The translations under genes were made by a program, and so were the position numbers. 64,000 nucleotides of DNA. Origin: Sphaerisporangium rubeum. Lineage in GTDB: Bacteria > Actinomycetota > Actinomycetes > Streptosporangiales > Streptosporangiaceae. Location of the stretch: positions 4,084,501 through 4,148,500 of the forward strand of contig NZ_JACHIU010000001.1 in the NCBI RefSeq assembly GCF_014207705.1, written 5' to 3'. The notes beneath the pieces are model-generated. The model made no database searches and was not told the origin of the DNA. It worked only from the letters and a program-made list of their open reading frames with translations. Positions 19,002 to 27,119 of this stretch are shown here, piece by piece. Each line of letters starts with the position of its first letter. Position 1 is the stretch's first letter.

Positions 19002-19382
19002 ATGAGCCACGACGAAGTGCTCACCGAACTCCACGCGCTACGTGACCGCATCACCGGCGTCACCGAGACCGCCGTCGCCTCGGTGGACGGCCTGCTCGTC
19101 ACCGCCGACACCGACGGCGCACGCCCCGAAGTCCTCGCCGCCCTCTCCGCCGCCACGCTGGGCCTCGGCAAACGCACCGGCAGCGAAATGGGCATGGGCG
19201 AGCTCCGCGAAGTCGTCATCCGCTGCGCCACCGGCTACGTCGTCGTCTACGCCATCCGCAGAAGCGGCCTCCTCGTCGTCCTCGCCGACGAGGGCCTCGA
19301 CGTCATGCGCCTCCACGTCGAATCCCGCCCCACAGTCGAACGCCTCGGCCTCCTGCTCGACGGCGTGCCCGCCGACTACTAG
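19002..19382 (+). CDS. Roadblock/LC7 domain protein
   Basis: A 126-residue roadblock/LC7 protein: EVLTELHALRDRITGVTETAVASVDGLLVTADT (helix 1 and strand pair), ALSAATLGLGKRTGSEMGMGELREVVIRCATGYVVVYAI, then LLVVLADEGLDVMRLHVESRPTVERL. It resembles the MglB/CvnB class closely, more so than the other roadblock protein in this module. It is expected to dimerise and act as scaffold or GAP-like regulator. AGGAAG lies ten bases before ATG 19002. The companion GTPase, DUF742 protein and histidine kinase of a conservon are absent here. Confidence 0.88.
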   Translation: MSHDEVLTELHALRDRITGVTETAVASVDGLLVTADTDGARPEVLAALSAATLGLGKRTGSEMGMGELREVVIRCATGYVVVYAIRRSGLLVVLADEGLDVMRLHVESRPTVERLGLLLDGVPADY

Positions 19383-19407
19383 GAAGCGTGAAACCGCCTG
19401 GCGGCGG

Positions 19408-20634
19408 TCACCGGACGGGGAGGCCGGTGACGGCGCGGCCGATGATGAGTCTCTGGATCTCGCTGGTGCCTTCGAAGATGGTGAAGATCTTGGCGTCTCT
19501 GTGCCAGCGTTCCACCGGGTGGTCTCTGGTGTAGCCGGCGCCGGCGAGGATCTGGATGGCCTGGTCGGTGACCCAGACCGCGGTTTCCGCGGCGACCAGT
19601 TTGGACATGGAGCCTTCGGCCTGGGGCATGGGGCGGCCGGTGCGGGCCAGCCAGGCGGCGCGCCAGGTCATCAGGCGGGCTGTGTCGATTCTTGTGGCCA
19701 TGTCGGCGAGGAGGAAGGCAATGGCCTGGTTCTCGGCGATCTTGCGGCCGAACTGTTCTCTGGTGCCGGCGTAGTCGCGCGCGTACTCGTAGGCGGCTCT
19801 GGCCACGCCTACGGCCATGGCGGCCACGGTGGGGCGGGTGGTCTCGAAGGTGCGCATGGCGGGTTGCTCGCCGCTTCTGCCGCCCTCGCGGACGCGGGCC
19901 AGGCGTGCGTCGAGGCGGTCCTTGCCGCCTAGGAGGCAAGAACCGGGGAGGCGGACGTCGTCGAGCACCACCTCGGCGGTGTGGGAGGCGCGGATGCCGT
20001 GTTTGCGGAACTTCTGGCCTTGGGTCAGGCCCTTGGTGCCAGGGGGGACGACGAAGGTGGCCTGGCCGCGCGCGCGGAGTGCGGGGTCCACGGAGGCGAC
20101 GACGACGTGGACGTCGGCTATGCCGCCGTTGGTGGCCCAGGTCTTGGTGCCGTTGAGCACCCACTCGTCCGTGGCCTCGTCGTGGACGGCGCGGGTGCGG
20201 ATGGCGCCGACGTCGGAGCCGGCGTCGGGTTCGGAGGCGCAGAAGGCGGCGAGTTTGACGTCGCCCGCGGTGCCGAACATCGCGGGAAGCCACTCGCCTT
20301 GCTGCTCGGGGGTGCCGGCCGCGGCGAGCGCGGCGGCGGCGAGGCCGGTGCCGGCGATGGACAGGCCGATGCCGGCGTCACCCCAGAAGAGCTCCTCGAA
20401 GGCGACGGGGATGCCGAGGCCGCTCGGGGCGAACCACTGCTGTGCGAAGAAGTCCAGGGAGTACAGGCCGATCTTGGCGGCCTCCTGGATGACGGGCCAG
20501 GGGGTCTCCTCGCGCTCGTCCCATTCGGCGGCGGCGGGGCGGATCACGGTGGCGGCGAACTCGTGCACCCAGTCGCGGACCTCACGCAGGTCGTCGCCGG
20601 GGTCGAGACTGAAGCCGCCGGTGGGCTCTGACAT
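19408..20634 (-). CDS. Acyl-CoA dehydrogenase
   Basis: A 408-residue FAD enzyme of the acyl-CoA dehydrogenase family. N-terminal helical domain (LREVRDWVHEFAATVIRPAAAEWDE), central beta domain with LAAFCASEPDAGSDVGAIRTRA and WVLNGTKTWATNGGIAD, and C-terminal helical domain with YAGTREQFGRKIAENQAIAF, IQILAGAGYTRDHPVERWHRDAKI and FEGTSEIQ, whose Glu is the probable catalytic base. It introduces the alpha-beta double bond in an acyl-CoA and passes electrons to ETF. Chain-length preference cannot be read. The start codon is preceded by TAGGGT and six bases only, so the message is probably leaderless. Confidence 0.93.
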   Translation of the reverse strand: MSEPTGGFSLDPGDDLREVRDWVHEFAATVIRPAAAEWDEREETPWPVIQEAAKIGLYSLDFFAQQWFAPSGLGIPVAFEELFWGDAGIGLSIAGTGLAAAALAAAGTPEQQGEWLPAMFGTAGDVKLAAFCASEPDAGSDVGAIRTRAVHDEATDEWVLNGTKTWATNGGIADVHVVVASVDPALRARGQATFVVPPGTKGLTQGQKFRKHGIRASHTAEVVLDDVRLPGSCLLGGKDRLDARLARVREGGRSGEQPAMRTFETTRPTVAAMAVGVARAAYEYARDYAGTREQFGRKIAENQAIAFLLADMATRIDTARLMTWRAAWLARTGRPMPQAEGSMSKLVAAETAVWVTDQAIQILAGAGYTRDHPVERWHRDAKIFTIFEGTSEIQRLIIGRAVTGLPVR

Positions 20635-20640
20635 GCCGCA

Positions 20641-20646
20641 ACCCTA
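20641..20646 (-). promoter_or_regulatory. -10 box TAGGGT, leaderless acyl-CoA dehydrogenase transcript
   Basis: TAGGGT on the minus strand ends six bases before the ATG, the spacing expected if transcription starts at or next to the A of the start codon. No ribosome binding site is present. Confidence 0.5.
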
Positions 20647-20663
20647 CTGGCATCCAGGCCGCG

Positions 20664-20704
20664 CGCATCCGAGACCGGGCCGTCGATGTCCGGTCTCGGA
20701 TGCG
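20664..20704 (-). terminator. Hairpin terminator downstream of the LVIVD-repeat gene
   Basis: A perfect 15-bp stem (20664-20678 with 20690-20704) with an 11-base loop lies 47 bases past the LVIVD-gene stop and just upstream of the acyl-CoA dehydrogenase promoter. There is no T run, but stem strength and position suit termination. Confidence 0.75.
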
Positions 20705-20751
20705 TGCGTCAGTCGGCCGTGGCCGCGGCTCCGGCTACCGCCGTACGCCGC

Positions 20752-22194
20752 TCACTCGCCGGCGGACGCGAGGGTCACCGGGTCGTCGGACAGGGGCCCG
20801 TGGGGGTGGCCGTGCTTGTCGCGGTAGGAGGCCTGGGTCTGGGTGTTCAGGATGTCGAACTTGACCTTCTTGGCGGGGTCGGTACGACGGTCGTTGATCT
20901 TGATGACGTCGAAGCCGCGGTTGAAGTCGCTCGCGTAGATGTGACCGTTGTAGTAGTAGGCGGACCAGAAGCCACCCGAGCCCTCGGCCGCGGGGCCGCG
21001 CTCGAAGTAGCCGATCTCCTCGGGACGGGACGGGTTGGTGAAGTCCCAGATGGAGGCGCCACCCTGGTACCACGCCTGCACCATGATGTCGCGGCCCTCG
21101 ACGGGGATGAGCGAGCCGTTGTGCGCGACGCAGTTCTCGGTGTCGGCCTGGTAGCGCGGAATCTTGAAGTAGGACTTGAAGACGAACGTGCCGCGCGAGA
21201 TGTCGTAGATGGCGTCGGCGCCGCGGTTCGGCCCGGTGGCCTCGTTGCAGGTCGCCGCGCCGCCGCCGCCGAGCTCGTCGGTGAAGACGACCTTCTTGCC
21301 GTCGTTGGTGAAGGTCGCCGAGTGCCAGAACGCGAAGTTCGGGTCGGTGACCCGCGCGGTCACCACGGGGTTCTCCGGGTCGCGGATGTCGAACAGCACG
21401 CCGTCACCCATGCAGGCACCCGCGGCGATGTTCCGCTCGGGGTACACGGTGATGTCGTGGCAACCGGACGTCGGGACCAGCAGGCCGGGCTGGGTCTCGT
21501 TGCCGCCGTCGGGGAACACGACCGGGGTGGCGACCACCGCGGCGGACGCCGGGTCGCGCAGCGGCACCTTGACGATCGAGATCTTGTCGTGCGGCGGCAG
21601 GCAGTCGGGGAACGTCGCCTGCGGCAGGTACGACGACACGTACAGGTAGACGTTGCCGCGCCGCTTGTCGGGGAGCAGCGTGTGAGTGTGCGACCCGCAG
21701 TTGGTCTCGACCGACTTGACGTACCGGGGGTTGGCCTTGTCGGTGATGTCGAAGATGCGGATGCCTTCCCAGGACTCCTTCACCGACGCGGGCTGCGCGA
21801 CGCTGGCGCAGGAGTCGTTGTTGCGGGAGGAGTCCACCGAGGCGAACAGCAGGTTGCCGTACACCGAGATGTCCATCTGCGAACCGGGGCAGACCACGGA
21901 GCTGACGAGTTTCGTCTTCTTCGGATTCTTGATGTCGTAGATGGAGAAGCCGCCGTAGTTGCCGACGTAGGCGTAGTCGCCCTGGAAGGCGATGTCGGTG
22001 TTGATGGTGGCGGCGAGGCTCGCCGGCTTGGGGATGTTGGCGACATGCTGGACGTTCGGGCTCATCACGATCTCATCGGTGCCCGGGATGTCCGCAGCCT
22101 CGGCCGGGAACGTGGACAGCACGAGGGCCGCCGCCGCACCCACCAGGACCAACAGCCGGCTGACGCGTCCGGCGCCGCGGGGGATGGACAACAC
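20752..22194 (-). CDS. Secreted LVIVD-repeat protein
   Basis: A 480-residue exported protein. The signal peptide covers about residues 1-34 (RLLVLVGAAAALVLSTFPAEA). The mature part is built of beta-propeller-like LVIVD repeats: GDYAYVGNYGGFSIYDIKNPKKTKLVSSV, YGNLLFASVDSS, WEGIRIFDITDKANPRYVKSVET, GDGVLFDIRDPENPVVTARV, ASIWDFTNPSRPEEIGYF, and GHIYASDFNRGFDVIKI. Such proteins are extracellular or surface-bound with no catalytic residues known. Several Cys (for example CGSHTHTL, SGCHDITVYPE) could form disulfides. GTG 22194 has AAGGAGG at good distance on the minus strand. A hairpin terminator follows the gene. Confidence 0.85.
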   Translation of the reverse strand: MLSIPRGAGRVSRLLVLVGAAAALVLSTFPAEAADIPGTDEIVMSPNVQHVANIPKPASLAATINTDIAFQGDYAYVGNYGGFSIYDIKNPKKTKLVSSVVCPGSQMDISVYGNLLFASVDSSRNNDSCASVAQPASVKESWEGIRIFDITDKANPRYVKSVETNCGSHTHTLLPDKRRGNVYLYVSSYLPQATFPDCLPPHDKISIVKVPLRDPASAAVVATPVVFPDGGNETQPGLLVPTSGCHDITVYPERNIAAGACMGDGVLFDIRDPENPVVTARVTDPNFAFWHSATFTNDGKKVVFTDELGGGGAATCNEATGPNRGADAIYDISRGTFVFKSYFKIPRYQADTENCVAHNGSLIPVEGRDIMVQAWYQGGASIWDFTNPSRPEEIGYFERGPAAEGSGGFWSAYYYNGHIYASDFNRGFDVIKINDRRTDPAKKVKFDILNTQTQASYRDKHGHPHGPLSDDPVTLASAGE

Positions 22195-22376
22195 TCAGGT
22201 ACCCTCCTTGGTACTAAGCGCCACAGGAGAACATATGCTGGCAGATTTTCTCCCAAACCCGAACAGTTGACCATAGGGCACCCTGTCAGCAAAAGGTTCC
22301 GACTTGTCGGCTTACCCGAGATCTGTCGCGTGAGTTAGGGTGCACGCGCACGACCAGCGATCTTCTAGGAGGCCGG

Positions 22377-23009
22377 GTGCGCGCAGCGCTCGCCATCGTC
22401 ATCGGTGCGGCCGCGGTCGCCCTCGCCGGTTGCGCCGGCGGCGCCGAGCCGCCGCGCGCGACGTCCACCGCTCCGGTCATCGCCCCCGGCAGACCCGGCG
22501 AGCAGGCGAGGACGCTGAGCCCCGACGAGGCCGTGACCGCGGTGCCGAGCCCCACCGCGAACGCCGCCGACGTGCGGTTCTTCCAGGACATGGTCGTGCA
22601 TCACCGGCAGGCGCTCGACATGAGCGCCGCCGCTCCCACGCGGGCCTCCTCCGATGAGGTGAGGCGGCTCGCGGCGCGCATCGCCGACGTCCAGGGGCCG
22701 GAGATCAACGCGATGATCCGGTGGCTGCGGCAGCAGGGGCAGCGCGTGCCGGACCACCACGCCGCACACGACGGCATGCCCGGCATGGCGACACCGGAGC
22801 AGATGGCGCGGCTGCGCGCGGCCCGCGGGCCGGAGTTCGACCGCCTGTACATCTCGCTGATGACCGCGCATCACATGGGTGCCATCACCATGGCCGCCGG
22901 GGAACTGGAGAAGGGTTCGCACACGGTGCCGCTGGAACTGGCGTCCGACATCTCGGTCAGCCAGGCCGCCGAGATCAACCGGATGCGCCGCATCACGATC
23001 ACCGGCTGA
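22377..23009 (+). CDS. DUF305 domain lipoprotein
   Basis: A 210-residue lipoprotein with signal peptide and lipobox LAGC (Cys 18). The DUF305 domain shows the two His-containing signatures DVRFFQDMVVHHRQALDMS and YISLMTAHHMGAITMA, and the Met/His-rich loop HDGMPGMATPEQM. DUF305 proteins form ferritin-like helical bundles, often beside copper genes; copper binding is plausible from the M/H content but not shown. It acts on the outer face of the membrane. GTG 22377 follows TAGGAGG at 22366-22372. It is divergent from the LVIVD gene, with about 180 bases between the starts in which I see no clear operator. Confidence 0.9.
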   Translation: MRAALAIVIGAAAVALAGCAGGAEPPRATSTAPVIAPGRPGEQARTLSPDEAVTAVPSPTANAADVRFFQDMVVHHRQALDMSAAAPTRASSDEVRRLAARIADVQGPEINAMIRWLRQQGQRVPDHHAAHDGMPGMATPEQMARLRAARGPEFDRLYISLMTAHHMGAITMAAGELEKGSHTVPLELASDISVSQAAEINRMRRITITG

Positions 23010-23025
23010 GCGGGGGTCTGCCGGA

Positions 23026-23049
23026 GGCCGGGGGAACGCTCCCCCGGCC
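23026..23049. terminator. Bidirectional hairpin between DUF305 and CBM48-like genes
   Basis: GGCCGGGGGA (23026-23035) pairs with TCCCCCGGCC (23040-23049) over a four-base loop, located between two convergent stops (23009 and 23054). It can serve both genes. Confidence 0.75.
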
Positions 23050-23053
23050 CGGG

Positions 23054-23329
23054 TCAGAGGTGGATGAGGCTGCCGCCGGGGTCGACGGCGTCGGCGGTGT
23101 CGTCGTCGAACCACACGCCGCCGGTGGCCAGATAGCGGAAGCGGTGCACTCCGGCCGGCAGGATCACCGACACGGTGCGGATGCCGCCGCGGCGGCGGCG
23201 TAGTTCGTGCCGCCCGGGGCTCCAGTGGTTGAAGTCGCCGACGACGCTGACGACTCCTGTGGGGTGGTCCATCGGCAGAGCAAAGGTGACACGGGTCTTC
23301 TGCCCGAAAAGTAGCGTGCGCTTGAGCAT
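23054..23329 (-). CDS. Small isoamylase early-set (CBM48/AMPK-like) protein
   Basis: A 91-residue protein consisting of one E-set/CBM48 domain: VTFALPMDHPTGVVSVVGDFNHWSPGRHEL, VILPAGVHRFRYLATGGVWFDDD and a DPGGS end. The W in FNHWSPG and W in GGVWFDDD are the usual glycan-stacking residues of this fold. Free-standing copies are frequent in actinobacteria; a role in glycogen or alpha-glucan binding is likely but unproven. ATG 23329 is chosen because GGAGG precedes it by seven bases; an upstream in-frame extension has no family similarity. The 301-base interval 23330-23630 that separates it from the divergent TetR gene shows no other gene; it contains only the TetR -10 box. Confidence 0.85.
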   Translation of the reverse strand: MLKRTLLFGQKTRVTFALPMDHPTGVVSVVGDFNHWSPGRHELRRRRGGIRTVSVILPAGVHRFRYLATGGVWFDDDTADAVDPGGSLIHL

Positions 23330-23617
23330 CGGTGATCCTCCGGGGTCGGTGCTCCTACCCTGCCGTACCGCCACAAGCGGAGTAATACCGACACGCCTCA
23401 TGTAACACACATTTCACTGGTAAGTGGGTAACCCGGAACCTGTGCTCGACCAGGGGCGGGTCCGGTTCGTGGTGCGCCTCGCCACCGCGGCATCCCTGAC
23501 GCGGTCATCTGAGTCGTGAATCAAACGCAGCGGCCTTGAGCATGACAACGGCCGATTCACCCAAGCATGCGACCGGTAGGACAACCGTTTTGCCCCTTTC
23601 GACGGCCTCCGCCGCGC

Positions 23618-23623
23618 TAGGGT
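23618..23623 (+). promoter_or_regulatory. -10 box TAGGGT, leaderless TetR transcript
   Basis: TAGGGT is followed by seven bases and then the GTG start at 23631, with no purine-rich binding site, which fits a leaderless mRNA. Confidence 0.45.
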
Positions 23624-23630
23624 TCCCCCT

Positions 23631-24236
23631 GTGGCACGAGGATTTGGCCGGATACGCCGGGAAGATCTGCTCAAAACCGCCTGCGAGGTGATCGCCGCAC
23701 AGGGCTTCGGCCACACCCGCACCGTCGACATCGCGCGTGCGGCGGGGGTCAGCCAAGGGCTGCTCTTCTACCACTTCGCCACCAAGGACCGCTTGTTCGC
23801 CGAGGCCTTCGCCTACGCCGCGCAGCGCGACCTCGACGCGCTCGCCAAGCTGGAGGAGTCAGGCGGCCCGCCGATGAACCGGCTGCGGGACCTGCTGCGC
23901 CTGTACTCGCCGAGCGGCAAGTCCAAGTCGTGGGCCCTGTGGATCGACGCGTGGTCGGAGTCGCTGCGCAGCACGGAGCTGGAGGACGTGTCCCGCCGCA
24001 TCGACCTGTGCTGGAAGCAGGCGCTGCGCCGCATCCTGGACGACGGGGTCGCCGAAGGCGTGTTCCACTGCTCCGATCCCGACGCCGCCACGTGGCGCAT
24101 CGTGTCCCTGATCGACGGGCTCGCGGTGCAGGCCACGGTGCACAAACGCGTGCTGACCAGGGCCCGGCTGGCCGACCTCGTGCGCACGGCGACGGCCGCC
24201 GAGATCGGCATTCCCCTGGACGCGCTCACCGGCTGA
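23631..24236 (+). CDS. TetR/AcrR family transcriptional regulator
   Basis: A 201-residue TetR-type repressor. The N-terminal helix-turn-helix is RREDLLKTACEVIAAQGFGHTRTVDIARAAGVSQGLLFYHFATKDRLFAEAF. The C-terminal ligand domain contains SKSWALWIDAWSESLRS and ATWRIVSLIDGLAVQATVHKR, like the BetI-type TetR_C domain. The ligand is not evident. The gene is separated by nine bases from the convergent gpgS and by 301 bases from the divergent CBM48-like gene, so its target is unclear; most TetR genes control a divergent neighbour or themselves. Confidence 0.9.
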   Translation: MARGFGRIRREDLLKTACEVIAAQGFGHTRTVDIARAAGVSQGLLFYHFATKDRLFAEAFAYAAQRDLDALAKLEESGGPPMNRLRDLLRLYSPSGKSKSWALWIDAWSESLRSTELEDVSRRIDLCWKQALRRILDDGVAEGVFHCSDPDAATWRIVSLIDGLAVQATVHKRVLTRARLADLVRTATAAEIGIPLDALTG

Positions 24237-24245
24237 CCGGCACGG

Positions 24246-25241
24246 TCACGACGAGGCGGTGCGAGGCTCCGGCGTGCGCGCGGCGGCGTACTCGGGGATG
24301 TCCAGCATGGGGGGACGCTCGCCGGGAAGCACGTCCCGGGTCATCGGCACGTGGCCGGCGGGGCCGCGGCGGAACTGCGTGAGGCCGGCGGCGGGGGTGT
24401 GCAGGGAGATGAGCTTGCACTGCCGTTCCAGGCGGGACCACGCGGTGTGCATGATCTGGCCCGCCATCACGCCGAGCGCCTCGGTGGACTGGTGGGAGTG
24501 CACCCGGCGGCCGAGGTCGACCTGCGCGAGCGCGCCGAGGCCCGCCTGGTCGAGCAGGTCGATGAGCAGGCCGATCTCCACGCCGTAGCCGGTGGCGAAC
24601 GGCACCCGTTCCAGTACGGCGCGGCGCGCGGCGTACTCGCCGGCGAGCGGCTGCACGAAACCGGCCAGCATCGGCCAGTGGAGGTTGAGCAGGGGCCGCG
24701 CGACCAGCTCGGTGACCCGGCCACCGCCTTCCCCCGCCTCGCGCAGCGGCCGGTCGTAGCAGCCCTTGACCAGCACCACCGACGGGTCGGCGAGCAGCGG
24801 GCCGAGCAAGCCCGTGACGAACGACGTGCGGAACTCGCGCAGGTCGGCGTCCACGAACACCAGCAGATCGCCGGTGGTGACGGCGAGCGACTTCCACAGC
24901 ACGTCCCCCTTGCCGTCCATGGCCGGCAGGCTGGGAAGGATCTCGTCCTGGCCGAAGACCTTGGCACCGGCCCGCACGGCGCGCTCGGCGGTGTCGTCGG
25001 TGGAACGGGAGTCGACGACGACAAGCTCGTCCACCAGCGGCGCGGCCTCCATCAGGTCGCGGCGGACGGCGGCGGCGATCTCGCCGACGGTCTCCTGCTC
25101 GTTCCTGGCCGGCAGCACGACGCTGATCGTGGTGCCGCCCTTGGCGGCGAGCAGCGCGTCCAGCGGCCAGTCGGCCGACGCGGTGGTCCGGGTGCGCAGC
25201 CACTCCTCGACCTCAGGCAGCACCCGCCGACCCCCCGTCAC
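24246..25241 (-). CDS. gpgS: Glucosyl-3-phosphoglycerate synthase
   Basis: A 331-residue GT81-family (formerly GT-A like) glycosyltransferase. The nucleotide-sugar core ISVVLPARNEQETVGEIAAAVR is followed by DELVVVDSRSTDDT, the diphosphate/metal motif VFVDADLREF, VLVKGCYDRP and the acceptor segment PFATGYGVEIGLLIDLL with RRVHSHQSTEALG. It transfers glucose from a nucleotide donor to 3-phosphoglycerate, the first step of glucosylglycerate and methylglucose lipopolysaccharide synthesis in actinobacteria. In mycobacteria gpgS lies beside folP2; here the FolP2-like gene is 33 kb away. GTG 25241 has GAGGG about eight bases upstream. Confidence 0.93.
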   Translation of the reverse strand: MTGGRRVLPEVEEWLRTRTTASADWPLDALLAAKGGTTISVVLPARNEQETVGEIAAAVRRDLMEAAPLVDELVVVDSRSTDDTAERAVRAGAKVFGQDEILPSLPAMDGKGDVLWKSLAVTTGDLLVFVDADLREFRTSFVTGLLGPLLADPSVVLVKGCYDRPLREAGEGGGRVTELVARPLLNLHWPMLAGFVQPLAGEYAARRAVLERVPFATGYGVEIGLLIDLLDQAGLGALAQVDLGRRVHSHQSTEALGVMAGQIMHTAWSRLERQCKLISLHTPAAGLTQFRRGPAGHVPMTRDVLPGERPPMLDIPEYAAARTPEPRTASS

Positions 25242-25293
25242 ACAACACCCTCATCACTCTATTCGCCCGCGAAACCGGCGTTCCCTCCGAGGT

Positions 25294-26763
25294 TCAGACG
25301 GCGGCATGCCGCTCCAGGAAGGTGTAGACGTCGGCCTCGTCCACGCCGGGGAACGAGCCGGGGGGCAGCGCGGCGAGGACGTGGGAGTTGGCGCGCGCGG
25401 ACGGCCAGGCGTACCCCTCCCAGCGCTGGGTCAGCTCGGCCGGCGGCCGGCGGCAGCAGTCCCCGGACGGGCACTCGGACCGGGTGCGGTTGGTGGTCTC
25501 CCTGCCGCGGAACCACCGCGACTCGCGGTACGGCACGCCGAGGGTGATCGCGAAGTCGCGCTCACGGGACGGGTCGACGTGCGCCACGCAGAAGTAGGTG
25601 CCGGTCGGCGAGTCGGAGTACTGGTAGTGCACCGAGAACCGGTCGGGGGACAGGAACACCTGGCGGCCCGACCAGCGCAGGCACATGCGCTGGCCCTCGA
25701 TGGCCCCCTGCTCGTCGGCGGGGAACACGATGCCGTCGTTCTCGTAGGCCTTGTAGATGATGCCGCCGGCGTCGTTGCGCACGAAGTGACACACCAGGTC
25801 CAGGTGGTGCGTCGCGAGGTTGGTGAAGCGGTGCGCGGCCATCTCGTAGGAGACGGCGAACACGTCGCGCAGGTCCTCGACCGACAGCGCGCGGTCCTGC
25901 TTGGCCTCCTTGAGGTACGGCACGGCGGTGGCCTCGGGGACGAGCACGGCGGCGGCGAAGTAGTTGGCCTCGGTGCGCTGGCGCAGGAAGTCGGCGAAGT
26001 CGCGAGGCCGGTGGTGGCCGAGCGCCAGGTGGCCGATGGTCTGCAGCAGGATGGTGCGCGGCGTGTGCATGCCGAGCTGCTCGTTCTTCACGTAGATGCG
26101 CCGGTTGCGCAGGTCGGTGATGGACCGGACCGACCGCGGCAGGTCCTGCGCGGTGCGCACCGTGTACCCGAAGTGGGTGACCAGGGCCTGCACGGTGCCC
26201 TGGGACAGTGGACCCGTGCGGTACCCGACGGCGGCGAGGGCCTCGGCGGCGGCGGACTCGATCTCGGCGAAGTAGTTGCCCTGCTCGCGCTGCTTGAGGC
26301 GCAGCCCGGCGTTGGCGGCCCTGGCCTCCTCAGGGGTGGCGGTGCCGCGGGCCTGGCGCGCGCGCAGTTCCTCGTACAGGCCGAGGATGTGTTCGAGCAC
26401 GTCGTTCGGCACGCGCGCGGACACCTTCAGGCGAGGCAGGCCGAGGCCGGCGTACAGGGGGTCGCGCTGCGCCTCCTCCAGCGCGATCTCCAGCTGCGCG
26501 CGGCGGCTCGGGGCCTGGCGGCGCAGCAGTTCCTCGACCGGCACCGACAGCGCGGAGGCCAGCGACTTCAGCAGGGACAGCTTGGGCTCACGCTTGCCGT
26601 TCTCCAGCAGGGAGAGCTGGCTCGGTGCGCGGCCGACGCGCTCGCCGAGCTCGGACAGGGTGAGACCACGCTGCTTGCGCAGGTGCCGCAGGCGCTGGCC
26701 GAACGCCAGCAGGTCCAACTCCTGCGTCAAAGTCAGCGGTTCTTCTCCCACCAAGGACGCCAT
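25294..26763 (-). CDS. ramB: RamB-type XRE regulator of acetate/short-chain acyl metabolism
   Basis: A 489-residue regulator. An XRE helix-turn-helix at about 20-78 (LRHLRKQRGLTLSELGERVGRAPSQLSLLENGKREPKLSLLKSLASAL) is followed by a long helical linker, an IrrE/ImmA-like region (AEANYFAAAVLVPE; the HExxH-like site is degenerate) and a C-terminal DUF2083 short-chain fatty-acyl sensing part with Cys residues near CRRPPAE. RamB represses glyoxylate-cycle genes in Corynebacterium. Divergence from isocitrate lyase and a RamB-type box between them support orthology. A TAGGAT box ends six bases before the ATG, so the mRNA is probably leaderless. A weaker AATTTTGC element at 26779-26786 beside this -10 could allow autoregulation. 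Confidence 0.85.
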   Translation of the reverse strand: MASLVGEEPLTLTQELDLLAFGQRLRHLRKQRGLTLSELGERVGRAPSQLSLLENGKREPKLSLLKSLASALSVPVEELLRRQAPSRRAQLEIALEEAQRDPLYAGLGLPRLKVSARVPNDVLEHILGLYEELRARQARGTATPEEARAANAGLRLKQREQGNYFAEIESAAAEALAAVGYRTGPLSQGTVQALVTHFGYTVRTAQDLPRSVRSITDLRNRRIYVKNEQLGMHTPRTILLQTIGHLALGHHRPRDFADFLRQRTEANYFAAAVLVPEATAVPYLKEAKQDRALSVEDLRDVFAVSYEMAAHRFTNLATHHLDLVCHFVRNDAGGIIYKAYENDGIVFPADEQGAIEGQRMCLRWSGRQVFLSPDRFSVHYQYSDSPTGTYFCVAHVDPSRERDFAITLGVPYRESRWFRGRETTNRTRSECPSGDCCRRPPAELTQRWEGYAWPSARANSHVLAALPPGSFPGVDEADVYTFLERHAAV

Positions 26764-26769
26764 GTCTCG

Positions 26770-26775
26770 ATCCTA
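26770..26775 (-). promoter_or_regulatory. -10 box TAGGAT, leaderless ramB transcript
   Basis: TAGGAT on the minus strand ends six bases before the ATG at 26763, with no ribosome binding site between. The AATTTTGC element (26779-26786, minus strand) directly upstream is a weak RamB-box half. Confidence 0.5.
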
Positions 26776-26933
26776 GGCGCAAAATTCGAGCTTCTTCCAG
26801 TGACATCGGTCATCGTGCCGCCGTGACGGGGTGGCGGCGGGGTCAAGGCCGGCTTGGTGCGAAGCACCCATCCGCCGGCACGGCGGAATGTCCCTGTTAG
26901 CCGGGGCATCCCGGCAACCACTCCCCGCCACAT

Positions 26934-26949
26934 AGTGAGCCAGGTCACA
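26934..26949. promoter_or_regulatory. CRP/GlxR-like site AGTGA-N6-TCACA
   Basis: AGTGA (26934-26938), six bases, TCACA (26945-26949) differs from the consensus TGTGA-N6-TCACA at one position. It is about 170 bases upstream of aceA. GlxR, the cAMP-responsive actinobacterial CRP homologue, is known to act on glyoxylate-cycle promoters in Corynebacterium, so the site is well placed. Confidence 0.55.
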
Positions 26950-26971
26950 AGAATTGGTCTAGGCCATTCAG

Positions 26972-26984
26972 AAAACTTTGCATT
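26972..26984 (+). promoter_or_regulatory. RamB box upstream of aceA
   Basis: AAAACTTTGCATT matches the reported 13-bp RamB motif AAAACTTTGCAAA at 11 positions, including the whole AAAACTTTGCA core. It lies between the divergent ramB and aceA genes, 136 bases before the aceA start. In a GC-rich genome such an AT-rich exact core is unlikely by chance. Confidence 0.7.
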
Positions 26985-27119
26985 TCTTCATGCCAGAAGA
27001 CCGGCCAGTATTGCTCTATAGCGAAAATTCAGCGACTTTTTCCATGATCAGGGCTATGTGTGAGCCCTGAGTCGTCGCAGACTCGTACCAAGCGCCCAGG
27101 GGACGTCAAAGGAGTCAAA

